Assembly: GCA_023398295.1 (NCBI GenBank)
Contig: JAEWSL010000010.1
Coordinates: 3,994-67,993 of the forward strand
DNA: 64,000 nt
Source of the DNA: Elusimicrobiota bacterium
GTDB taxonomy: Bacteria > Elusimicrobiota > Elusimicrobia > Elusimicrobiales > Elusimicrobiaceae
Direction: 5' to 3'
In this document: piece after piece, positions 7,914 through 15,710 of the stretch
Numbering within the stretch: position 1 is the stretch's first letter
How the letters are laid out: each line of letters opens with the position of its first letter
Program-made: the position numbers and the translations under genes
The notes under the pieces: model-generated
Database searches by the model: none
What the model was told of the DNA's origin: nothing
Seen by the model: only the letters and a program-made list of their open reading frames with translations

Positions 7914-10229
7914 TTAAGCCGCTTTTTTTGCGTTTGCCTGTTTAATCTGCTCTATTTCCTCAGGGCTGACTTTAACTATATTTTTGCATCTCGGATAGCC
8001 AGAGCAACCCAGAAACTCGCCTTTTGCGCTCTTGCGCAAAAGCATGGGTTTGCCGCATTTCTCGCATTTTCTGCCGCTGTCTAAGGGCCCGCTTGAGGCA
8101 ATTTTATTGCCCTGCGCGTCAAGAGAAAATGTGTTTTTGCACTTAGGATAAGCCGAGCAGGCTAAAAATTTGCCTCTTCTGCCCGTTCTTATTACCATAG
8201 GGCTGCCGCACTTATCGCAGACTTCGTTTGTCTGCTGCGGGGCCGCGGCCGCTTCCCCGCCGTTTAAGTTTTTCTTGCCCTTGCACTCGGGATATCTGGC
8301 GCAGGCTATGTACTGGCCGAAACGGCTTCTTTTAAGAAGCATAGGTCCGCCGCATATCGGGCATTTTTCGCCTTCGGCTACGGAAGGCTCGGCCTTTTTC
8401 ATATTGGCCGAAGCGTTTTGTAAATCGCGGCTGAAACCGTCGTAGAAAGCGCGTATTACGCCCACCCATCCCTGGGAGCCCTCTGCTATATCGTCAAGTT
8501 TCTCCTCAACTCCGGCGGTGTAGGAGAGGTCCATAATATCCTTAAAGAAACTCTTCAGCTGCTCGGTTACGGTAGAGCCCAGTTCGGTTATAAGCAGCTT
8601 ATTTGTCTTAGGCTGGCGTTGGGCATATTTCCTGTCAATAATAGTTTTTATCGTAGGCGCGTAGGTGGAAGGACGTCCAATGCCGTGCTTTTCCAAAGTT
8701 TTAATTAAGCTTGCTTCGTTGTAGTTAGGCGGAGGAGCTGTCTTGTGATCTTTTGTTTCAATATCCAAAAGCTGAAGCAAATCCCCGGCTTCTAAGGCGG
8801 GAAGAAGCGCGCCTGAGGCCTGTTCGTCCTCGGCGTTATCTTCGGCGTCTTCGTCCTGATAGACGGAAAGGTACCCGTTAAACTTAACCGTGCGGCCGCT
8901 TGCGCGAAGCAGACATTTTTCCGCGCTTTGCGCGCTTATGTCTATTGCCACGGTGTCAAAAACGGCGTCGGCCATTTGGGAGGCCACAAAACGCAGCCAG
9001 ATAAGTTCGTAGAGCCTGTACTGGTCGGCCGTTAAATATTCCTTCACGTTCTGGGGCGTGCGGTAAACGTCGGTGGGGTGTATGGCTTCGTGGGCTTCCT
9101 GCGCGCCTTTTACTTTGCTTTTATAGACGGGCGCGGAGGCGGGAGCAAACTGCAGGCCGTATTTTTCTTTAATAAACTGAGCCGTTTGCGCTCGCAATTG
9201 GGAGGAAACGTTAAAAGAATCCGTTCTCATATAAGTTATCAGACCGACGTTATGGCCGCCTATGTTAACGCCTTCGTAAAGCGTTTGGGCCACCTGCATG
9301 GTCCTCTGGGACTGCATATTTATTTTATTGTAGGCGTCCTGCTGCATAGAGCTGGTGATAAAGGGCGGTTTGGGACGTTGGCGAACCTCTTTCTTCTCCA
9401 CATTTTCAACTTTGAGCGGGCCGCTTCGCAGCAGCGCGTTGACGGGGGCAAGGCTTGCGTTATCCTTAAAGACGGTGGTTTTAACTTTATAATCTTCGGC
9501 GAAGAGTTTATAGGTAAAAGTCTGCTCGGCGGGTTTTGCCTCCCATTTAAGAACGCGGGCGTAGAAAGAGGGTTTTAAGCCTTGCTTTTCAAGAAGGGCT
9601 CTTATGGTCCAATAATTTTCTTCCTTAAAGGAAGCGATTTCCTTTGCGCGCTCGGCCAAAAGGCGGACCGCCACAGACTGCACCCTACCCGCGCTTAAGC
9701 CGCCGGTGATTTTGCGCCACAAAAGGGGAGAAAGCTTGTAGCCTACTAACCTGTCCAAAACGCGCCTTGCCTGCTGGGCGTTGACGAGGTTTGCGTCAAT
9801 ATCCCTTGCGTGGGCAAAACTTTCCTGTACGGCAGAAGGCGTAATTTCGTGGAAGAAAATCCTCTTTGTATTTTCGTCTTTAAGTTTCAGTAATTCTTTT
9901 AAGTGCCATGCTATGGCTTCCCCTTCGCGGTCAGGGTCAGTGGCAAGATAAACGAAATCGGCTTTTTTAAGCGTTTCTTTAAGTTCGTTTATTATCTTTG
10001 GCTTTCCGCTTGCGACATAGGTGGGTTTGAAGTCGTTGTTTTCGTCAACGCCGATTTCCTTTGAAGGCAGATCGCGCACGTGGCCGAAGGAACTTTTGAC
10101 TATATATCCTTCCCCCAAAATCTTGCTTATTGTTTTTTGTTTCGTGGGAGATTCTACTATAACAAGTTTTTTACCGTCCGAAGATGCGGATTTTTTTATT
10201 TCTTTTTTTTCTGTTTTTTTGGTTGTCAT
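7914..10229 (-). CDS. topA: DNA topoisomerase I (type IA)
   Basis: 771 residues from the ATG at 10229, preceded by AAGGAT; an in-frame TTG 27 bases earlier lacks a ribosome binding site and was not used. Relaxes negative supercoils through a 5'-phosphotyrosine intermediate. Toprim domain at the N-terminus (KLVIVESPTKQKTI; DPDREGEAIAWHL), active-site block GLITYMRTDSFNVS with the nucleophilic Tyr, and EAHEAIHPTD. Three C-terminal zinc ribbons of the C-x2-C ... C-x4-5-C type (each near PMLLK/PMVIR ... YPECK/YPKCK/YPRCK) bind single-stranded DNA. A Lys/Glu-rich leader of about 18 residues precedes the Toprim domain. Sits between dprA and xerC. Confidence 0.97.
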   Translation of the reverse strand: MTTKKTEKKEIKKSASSDGKKLVIVESPTKQKTISKILGEGYIVKSSFGHVRDLPSKEIGVDENNDFKPTYVASGKPKIINELKETLKKADFVYLATDPDREGEAIAWHLKELLKLKDENTKRIFFHEITPSAVQESFAHARDIDANLVNAQQARRVLDRLVGYKLSPLLWRKITGGLSAGRVQSVAVRLLAERAKEIASFKEENYWTIRALLEKQGLKPSFYARVLKWEAKPAEQTFTYKLFAEDYKVKTTVFKDNASLAPVNALLRSGPLKVENVEKKEVRQRPKPPFITSSMQQDAYNKINMQSQRTMQVAQTLYEGVNIGGHNVGLITYMRTDSFNVSSQLRAQTAQFIKEKYGLQFAPASAPVYKSKVKGAQEAHEAIHPTDVYRTPQNVKEYLTADQYRLYELIWLRFVASQMADAVFDTVAIDISAQSAEKCLLRASGRTVKFNGYLSVYQDEDAEDNAEDEQASGALLPALEAGDLLQLLDIETKDHKTAPPPNYNEASLIKTLEKHGIGRPSTYAPTIKTIIDRKYAQRQPKTNKLLITELGSTVTEQLKSFFKDIMDLSYTAGVEEKLDDIAEGSQGWVGVIRAFYDGFSRDLQNASANMKKAEPSVAEGEKCPICGGPMLLKRSRFGQYIACARYPECKGKKNLNGGEAAAAPQQTNEVCDKCGSPMVIRTGRRGKFLACSAYPKCKNTFSLDAQGNKIASSGPLDSGRKCEKCGKPMLLRKSAKGEFLGCSGYPRCKNIVKVSPEEIEQIKQANAKKAA

Positions 10230-10270
10230 TTTTATATCCTTGCTTAAACGCTGCAATGCTTAAAATAAAA

Positions 10271-11392
10271 TTAAAATTTGGAACGGAAGTATTTGCCGTC
10301 GCGGCACTGCACAAAACCGCTTACCTCCAAGTTAAATAAAACGCCCGCGCTTTGGCTTACGTCCAAAGAAAGGCCGAAGGCCACGTCGTCTAAAGTTTTG
10401 CTGCCATCGCCTATGGCGGAGAGCACTTTTTGCTCAAGCTCAGTCAGATTTTCCGCGCCGCTTTTTTCTTTATTTTCAATCTCGCGGACGCAAAGTTTCA
10501 TCTTTAACTCCAAAGGCAAAGCGTCAATAATGTCCTGCGCGCCCAGCGCCATGGCCGCGCCCTGCCTTATAAGATTGTTTGTCCCGCCGCTCTGCGGGCT
10601 GTCTATGGGCCCCGGCACCGACATCACGTCAAGCCCCTGCTCCAAAGCCATCTTGGCGGTAATTAAGGCGCCGCTTTTTAATTCTCCTTCTATTACTACG
10701 ACCAATTTTGAAAGCGCAGCTATAAGCCTGTTGCGGCGCGGAAAATGCTGCGCAAGCGGCGGCGCGTCAAAAGGCAGTTCGGAAATTATAGCCCCGCCAT
10801 TATCCAAAATAGCGCGCGCAAGGTCGCGGTTCTCAGACGGGTAACAACGGCCTATGCCCGTTCCCACCAGCGCCCAAGTCGGCTTTTTATTCTTTACGGC
10901 CTGGGAGTGGGCTATGCTGTCTACCCCTCTTGCAAGGCCGCTTACCAAAGTAACGCCGGCCTGCGCCAAATCGTCCGCCAGTTTTGCCGTAACGCGCCTG
11001 CCGTAAGGCGTAACTTTGCGCGTGCCGACCATAGCCACGCTTACCGCATTTTCAAAATCAAAAACGCCGCGGACATATAAAGCCAAAGGCGGCTCTTTGA
11101 TATCCAAAAGCGCGGGAGGATAAGTTTCCTCGTCCTTAAATAAAATCCGGCCGCCGCATTTTTGCGTTTTTTCAAATTCCGCCTCGGCGTCTAAAGCGTT
11201 GCAGGCGGCAAGGAATTTTTTTGCCGTTTCAAGCGTTATTTTGCCCTCTTCGCTAAGCGTTTGGGCGTCCTGCTCCAGAATGTTTTGCCCCGTGCCGAAA
11301 ATATCCATAATGCGCACAAGCCAGTCCGCCCTCAGATAACTGAAAGAATTTATTTTAAGACGGGCAAGCCTTTCTTTATCGCTGAAAAACAT
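10271..11392 (-). CDS. dprA: DNA processing protein DprA
   Basis: 373 residues from ATG 11392, which has GAGAGG 5 bases upstream; a TTG start 33 bases earlier is less likely. DprA binds incoming single-stranded DNA and loads RecA during natural transformation. The Rossmann-like core has VGTRKVTPYG, SGLARGVDSIAH, VGTGIGRCYPSEN, ISELPFDAPP, FPRRNRLIAALS and VIEGELKSGALITAKMALEQG, the last followed by VPGPIDSPQSGGTNNLIRQGA. A C-terminal winged-helix-like domain (residues about 310-373) is present, as in many DprA proteins. Directly downstream of comM, so two transformation genes are adjacent. Confidence 0.95.
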   Translation of the reverse strand: MFFSDKERLARLKINSFSYLRADWLVRIMDIFGTGQNILEQDAQTLSEEGKITLETAKKFLAACNALDAEAEFEKTQKCGGRILFKDEETYPPALLDIKEPPLALYVRGVFDFENAVSVAMVGTRKVTPYGRRVTAKLADDLAQAGVTLVSGLARGVDSIAHSQAVKNKKPTWALVGTGIGRCYPSENRDLARAILDNGGAIISELPFDAPPLAQHFPRRNRLIAALSKLVVVIEGELKSGALITAKMALEQGLDVMSVPGPIDSPQSGGTNNLIRQGAAMALGAQDIIDALPLELKMKLCVREIENKEKSGAENLTELEQKVLSAIGDGSKTLDDVAFGLSLDVSQSAGVLFNLEVSGFVQCRDGKYFRSKF

Positions 11393-11477
11393 TCTTACCT
11401 CTCGCTCAATTTTACTGAAAAACAAAAACTAAATCCGCCTTGCGCAAAACTGCAGGCCGCCGCAGCCCCCGCCGACG

Positions 11478-13019
11478 TTAAATGTCGCTGACGCCTTTTC
11501 TGTCCAGCGGGCGGTACTGCATAACTTCTATAATATGCTCCCTTTTTATTTGAGAGCTGCCTTCCAAATCGGCTATGGTGCGGGCGGTTTTCAAAATCTT
11601 ATCAAGGCTGCGGGCCGATAAGCCCAGCTTTTTCATCGCAAGCTCCAAAATCTCCCCGCCGCCTTCGGGCAGAGGGCAAAATTCTTTTATCTCCTTTACC
11701 GTCATAAAAGCGTTGGCGGTCGTAGGACCGTTTTTGAAACGCTCTTTTTGCATCTGACGCGCTTTTATAACGCGGGTTCTTATCTGCGCGCTTGTTTCGC
11801 CCTCGCTTTTTTTATTCCAGTCTTTATAGTCCACGGGGTTTAAGTTTACCGTTAAGTCAATCCTGTCCAAAAGCGGCCCAGATATTTTTGACTTATATCT
11901 GCTTATCTGCAAAGGCGTGCAATTGCAAGTCTTTATATTATGCCCGTGATAGCCGCACGGACAGGGGTTCATAGCCGCAATCAAAGTAAATTTAGACGGA
12001 TACGTAAGCGTATCTTTTGCGCGCGCAATCGTAACGCGGAAAGTTTCAAGCGGCTCGCGCAAAACTTCCAGGGACTGGCGCGAAAATTCGGCAAATTCGT
12101 CTAAGAATAACACTCCGTTATGCGCAAGGCTTACTTCGCCCGGACGCGGCGTCTGCCCGCCGCCGATTAAAGCTATGTTTGAAATCGTATGATGCGGATC
12201 CCTAAACGGTCGCTTAAGAGAAGCAAAGTTCTTGCCCAAAAGCCTGCAGACGGAATAAATCTGCAAAATATCCAAAGCCTCTCCCTTACTTAAAGGCGGC
12301 AGTATGCCGCAAAAACGCTTTGCAAGCATGCTTTTACCAGTGCCCGGAGGCCCCATTAAAAGCACATTATGGCCGCCTGCGGCGGCTATCTCAAGCGCGC
12401 GCTTTGCCAAAGCCTGGCCTTTCACTTCGCTGAAATCTCCTTCTACAACTTCTTCAAAAAGCGTTTGATCTTCTGGAGCGCCTTCTTCGGCTTCTGGCGT
12501 TTTGCCTTCAAGAACTTCAACGGCTTCTTTCAAAGAGCTTGCGCAAAAGCCTTCGCTTTGCGCATAATAAATTTCCTGCCTGTTTTGGCGCGGCACTACG
12601 CACTTGAAAGCCTTGCCCGCCTTTTTAAGGCATATAAGCATAGGCAAAACGCCCGCACATCCGTGCAGTTTACCATTTAAGCCAAGCTCGCCTATGAAAA
12701 CAAAATCTTTCAGCGCGGCACGCGCCGCGGGGCTAATTTGCTCTGTCGCGCAAAGAAGGCCAAGAGCAATGGGCAAATCAAAATGAGTGCCGCTTTTTTT
12801 AACTTCCGCCGGGACTAAATTTACCGTTATTTTCTTAGACGGCACGTCAAAGCCGCTGTTTTTTACGGCGGCAACGACGCGGTCTTTTGCTTCTTTTACT
12901 TCCTGTTCGGGCAGCCCCACTATGCTTAAAGAAGGCAGGCCCGGCGAAACGTCCACTTCAACGGTAACCAAAAAGCCTTCTATCCCTTTTATGCAGCTTG
13001 AGTTAATGTTTGCAAGCAT
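11478..13019 (-). CDS. comM: ComM/YifB family AAA+ ATPase (Mg-chelatase-like)
   Basis: 513 residues. ComM is a hexameric helicase promoting branch migration during natural transformation. N-terminal Lon/ChlI-like domain (1-170; VEVDVSPGLPSLSIVGLP), AAA+ core with Walker A GPPGTGKS (223-230), the HHTISNIALIGGG block, Walker B VLFLDEFAEF, Cys-rich MNPCPCGYHG ... CNC, sensor SGPLLDRIDL, and the C-terminal Mg_chelatase_C helical region (ARSLDKILKTARTIADLE). Its neighbour dprA supports the competence role. DNA uptake proteins (ComEC, ComEA) are not in the window. Confidence 0.94.
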   Translation of the reverse strand: MLANINSSCIKGIEGFLVTVEVDVSPGLPSLSIVGLPEQEVKEAKDRVVAAVKNSGFDVPSKKITVNLVPAEVKKSGTHFDLPIALGLLCATEQISPAARAALKDFVFIGELGLNGKLHGCAGVLPMLICLKKAGKAFKCVVPRQNRQEIYYAQSEGFCASSLKEAVEVLEGKTPEAEEGAPEDQTLFEEVVEGDFSEVKGQALAKRALEIAAAGGHNVLLMGPPGTGKSMLAKRFCGILPPLSKGEALDILQIYSVCRLLGKNFASLKRPFRDPHHTISNIALIGGGQTPRPGEVSLAHNGVLFLDEFAEFSRQSLEVLREPLETFRVTIARAKDTLTYPSKFTLIAAMNPCPCGYHGHNIKTCNCTPLQISRYKSKISGPLLDRIDLTVNLNPVDYKDWNKKSEGETSAQIRTRVIKARQMQKERFKNGPTTANAFMTVKEIKEFCPLPEGGGEILELAMKKLGLSARSLDKILKTARTIADLEGSSQIKREHIIEVMQYRPLDRKGVSDI

Positions 13020-13057
13020 ATATAAGCCCCGAATTTAGCGCGCCTTCCTCATATTTT

Positions 13058-13091
13058 GCGCCGCGGCGGTTTTGTTTACACGCCGCGGCGC
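13058..13091. other. GC-rich hairpin between the lipoprotein gene and comM
   Basis: GCGCCGCGGCG / CGCCGCGGCGC, 11-bp perfect stem with a 12-nt loop, in the 87-base spacer of the minus-strand run. No U-tract on either side. Possibly a weak terminator, attenuator or stability element; function not shown. Confidence 0.45.
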
Positions 13092-13106
13092 GCGGCAAAA
13101 AACAAA

Positions 13107-14210
13107 TCAGATAAACAAAAGCTCAACGGAATCGGGCCCTGTTGCCACTATCGTAAAATTGGCGTAATACTTGCGTAAAATTTTAGCGGAAAATTCTTCC
13201 GAAGTGGAAATATTAGCCTGCACTTCAAAAGTGGCGGCGGAATTGCTGTATTTTACCAGGGAAAAATCTTCAACTTCCCTCAGTTCGCGCAAAATGCTTT
13301 GAAGACGCTCCAGTCTTTCAACGGTATTTACGTCTTTTACTACAAAAGTGTAAGTCTTGGCGGAATTAACGGCGGAGTCTATGCTTTCCGCCACTTGTTT
13401 TGCGCTGTCTTCGCAGGCCGAGGAAAACGCCTTTTGCAAAGCTATATCCTCCACGGCGTCAAGCCCGCTTTGACTTGAAGAGCTTTCCGCTATCACCTGA
13501 TAATTGTTGACGGAAATTACCCTTAAATGCACGGACGCTCTCATAGGTTTGAAGGAAGAAGCAAAACGCTCCGCGTTTTCTATGGGAGAGGCGGAAGCTT
13601 CCGCCACGATAACAAAACGCGCGCCTTCTTTTTTTGCTTTATCTACCAAAGGCGTAGTATTGTCCAGATTATTTTGACTTAAATTGCCGCCGTCAAAAAG
13701 CGTATATGGATAATTCTTAAGGGCTTTATAAATGCCCTGGCGGCAATATTGTTTAAGGTAAACCTCATTGTTAAAAGTATCGCGCGAGGCTACCAAAATA
13801 TTGGTCTTTCTGACAAAAGAACTGTCTTCCAGGGATTTTATCCTGGACGCCAAATCGCTCACCAGCACCATAACGCGCGCTTCCAGATAGTATTTATCGC
13901 CTTTTCTGTAAGCGGTGTTTATATAGGCTTTTCTGACATAATTTTCGTACTTGGCCAAAATTTCCTGCTGGACTTCCTGCGGATACGCTACCTGGCTGGA
14001 AGAAGATAAAAACACCTTTACCGCATGTTCAACGGCATTATACTCGGCCTTTTGCATGGCAAGTTTTTTTATCGCCGAAGTATTGCCGTCCTGCCAGTCA
14101 ACGGTGGCCGTGCCTATCACATACTCGCCCTCGCCTTTAGGGCCTATATTAAATCTTTGGCAGGCGCAAAGCAAAGCGACCGCGGCAAAGCACAAAAGAA
14201 GTTTTTTCAT
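13107..14210 (-). CDS. Predicted outer-membrane or periplasmic lipoprotein
   Basis: 367 residues from ATG 14210 (GGAGG 9 bases upstream). Signal peptide with lipobox LLCAC, so Cys17 is the likely lipidated residue. The next 120 residues (AMQKAEYNAVEHAVKVFLSS ... YYLEARVMV) resemble the alpha/beta N-terminal fold of FlgT/LPP20-type lipoproteins, where a helix rich in Ala precedes exported beta strands; this is a weak, fold-level impression. The middle part resembles a nucleotide-free Rossmann-like domain (NILVASRDTF, EGARFVIVAEASASP) and the C-terminus a small alpha/beta repeat. It lies 39 bases after the DnaA-like ATPase gene and is probably cotranscribed. Function unknown. Confidence 0.7.
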   Translation of the reverse strand: MKKLLLCFAAVALLCACQRFNIGPKGEGEYVIGTATVDWQDGNTSAIKKLAMQKAEYNAVEHAVKVFLSSSSQVAYPQEVQQEILAKYENYVRKAYINTAYRKGDKYYLEARVMVLVSDLASRIKSLEDSSFVRKTNILVASRDTFNNEVYLKQYCRQGIYKALKNYPYTLFDGGNLSQNNLDNTTPLVDKAKKEGARFVIVAEASASPIENAERFASSFKPMRASVHLRVISVNNYQVIAESSSSQSGLDAVEDIALQKAFSSACEDSAKQVAESIDSAVNSAKTYTFVVKDVNTVERLERLQSILRELREVEDFSLVKYSNSAATFEVQANISTSEEFSAKILRKYYANFTIVATGPDSVELLFI

Positions 14211-14249
14211 CAGTTTTATCCTCCGCCCCAAAAGGGCTTGTTTAAGCTT

Positions 14250-15665
14250 TTATCTGAGCACGTCGCCCAAAAGTTTTGTGTAAGACGACGGACGTTTAAT
14301 CGTTTCCGGATCAATAATGGCGCAGCGTATCATCATAACCTCAAGCATATGCGTCAAAATATCATAGAAATTTTCCCTTATGGCGGGGGCAATGCCGACG
14401 CCGCTTGGGCCTAAAATAATCGCGCCTTTTAAGTTTTTATCGTCGCAGATATTGGCTATCTTAAAAGCCGCCGAAATAAGGTGATTCGTGGAGTAGGAGG
14501 ATTTAAGCGTAAAGCGAAATCCGCCCTTTATGCCAAGCTCTTTGGCCCTCTCAATAATAGCAAAGGCAACCCAGTTTAACTTATCGGTATTATCCTGAGG
14601 GAAAAAGAAGCCGAAACGTCCCCAGTCAGTCCCCAGAGGGCGCGGAAGCGTCAGCACTTCTTTTACATCTTTGGTAACAATTTTGCTTCTGGAATCGTCG
14701 GTCATGCCGAGCATCTCCCCCAAAAGCTGGTCGTATCCGGGGGAGCTTACGCCGCTGTCAATTATCTTGCGGTTAAGCACTTTTACCCTGCGGATATTGC
14801 GCGCCACAGTGCCCAAATTTATGCCCGTCCCGCCGAAATAACTTTGCGTCTGCGTATCAGATAAACTGAGTTCGGCGTCAAAAACCATTTTGCTGTAAAT
14901 CTTTGCAAGCCGCTGCGGACGCGGGGGTTTCATCTCCGATACCCAGCCCTGATCCAAACGGAAATTTACAAGCTCTTCAAAACGCGCCAGACTCTCGGGC
15001 GGATATTTGGAGGATATTATTATCTGCCTCTTCTCCTTCAAAAACCGGTTCAGAAGGTTTGAAATAAATTCCCTGTTATGATCGTTTACGGCGGTCAGAT
15101 GTATATCGTCAATAATAAGCACTTCGGCATTATTAAAGAACTTTTCAAGTTTATCAATTTGCCCTTCTTCCACAAACCTCTGCACCCCGCGCGAAAAGCG
15201 CACGCCGTTTGTTATAAGTATGCGGTCCTGCGGCACTTTTTTGGAAAGGTCGTAACCCAAAGCGTTAAGAAAATGGGTTTTGCCGGTGCCCGTATCGCCG
15301 TAGATAAAAAACGGGTTGTAAAGAGAACCTACGTTTTCACACAAAGACATCGCCGCCGCGTGAGAAAACCTGTTTGAGGCCATATCCATATTTTCAAAAG
15401 TAAATGTGGGGACAAGAGGAATTTCTATTGACCAGTTGTTTTTTTTGTAAACCTGCACGGCAGGGATATTTATAGTGTGGTCAAGGGAAGAATCCTCCGG
15501 CGTTTGGGCCGCGCGTTTTTCCTGATAGCGCTTGGGGCTTAGGGGCGTCGCCTTTTGCGGCGAAGACTGCTCTTGCTCAGGCCGCTTATCCTGCGGGGCC
15601 TGCTTCAACGCTTCACGCTGGGCGGTATAATCTACCATTTCATTTTCGTCATTATCTTGTATCAT
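14250..15665 (-). CDS. DnaA-like AAA+ ATPase with a non-DnaA C-terminal domain
   Basis: 471 residues. Residues 1-80 are polar and likely disordered. A DnaA/Hda-type AAA+ module follows: FTFENM (88-93), YNPFFIYGDTGTGKTHFLNA with Walker A 123-130, Walker B VLIIDDIH (182-189), sensor 1 QIIISSKYPPESL (214-226), and FRLDQGWVSEMKPPRPQ. The bacterial DnaA domain IV that binds DnaA boxes (DHTTVL-type motif) is missing; residues about 340-471 form a different alpha/beta segment (RPLGTDWGRFGFFFPQ ... GAIILGPSGVGIAPAI) that I do not recognise. It is therefore not the initiator DnaA. It lies 46 bases downstream of the Gln/Pro-rich giant protein and just upstream of a lipoprotein gene, suggesting one functional unit. 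Could act as a regulatory ATPase or in polar organisation; unproven. Confidence 0.75.
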   Translation of the reverse strand: MIQDNDENEMVDYTAQREALKQAPQDKRPEQEQSSPQKATPLSPKRYQEKRAAQTPEDSSLDHTINIPAVQVYKKNNWSIEIPLVPTFTFENMDMASNRFSHAAAMSLCENVGSLYNPFFIYGDTGTGKTHFLNALGYDLSKKVPQDRILITNGVRFSRGVQRFVEEGQIDKLEKFFNNAEVLIIDDIHLTAVNDHNREFISNLLNRFLKEKRQIIISSKYPPESLARFEELVNFRLDQGWVSEMKPPRPQRLAKIYSKMVFDAELSLSDTQTQSYFGGTGINLGTVARNIRRVKVLNRKIIDSGVSSPGYDQLLGEMLGMTDDSRSKIVTKDVKEVLTLPRPLGTDWGRFGFFFPQDNTDKLNWVAFAIIERAKELGIKGGFRFTLKSSYSTNHLISAAFKIANICDDKNLKGAIILGPSGVGIAPAIRENFYDILTHMLEVMMIRCAIIDPETIKRPSSYTKLLGDVLR

Positions 15666-15710
15666 ATATGTCCTCTTAACGCTTATTTTTCATTGCCGTC
15701 CAATTTTTAT

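Noticed and set aside
14250..15665. Chromosomal initiator DnaA
   Set aside because: The ATPase region is DnaA-like, but the C-terminal DnaA-box-binding domain is missing and no dnaN or origin-like DnaA-box cluster was seen nearby.
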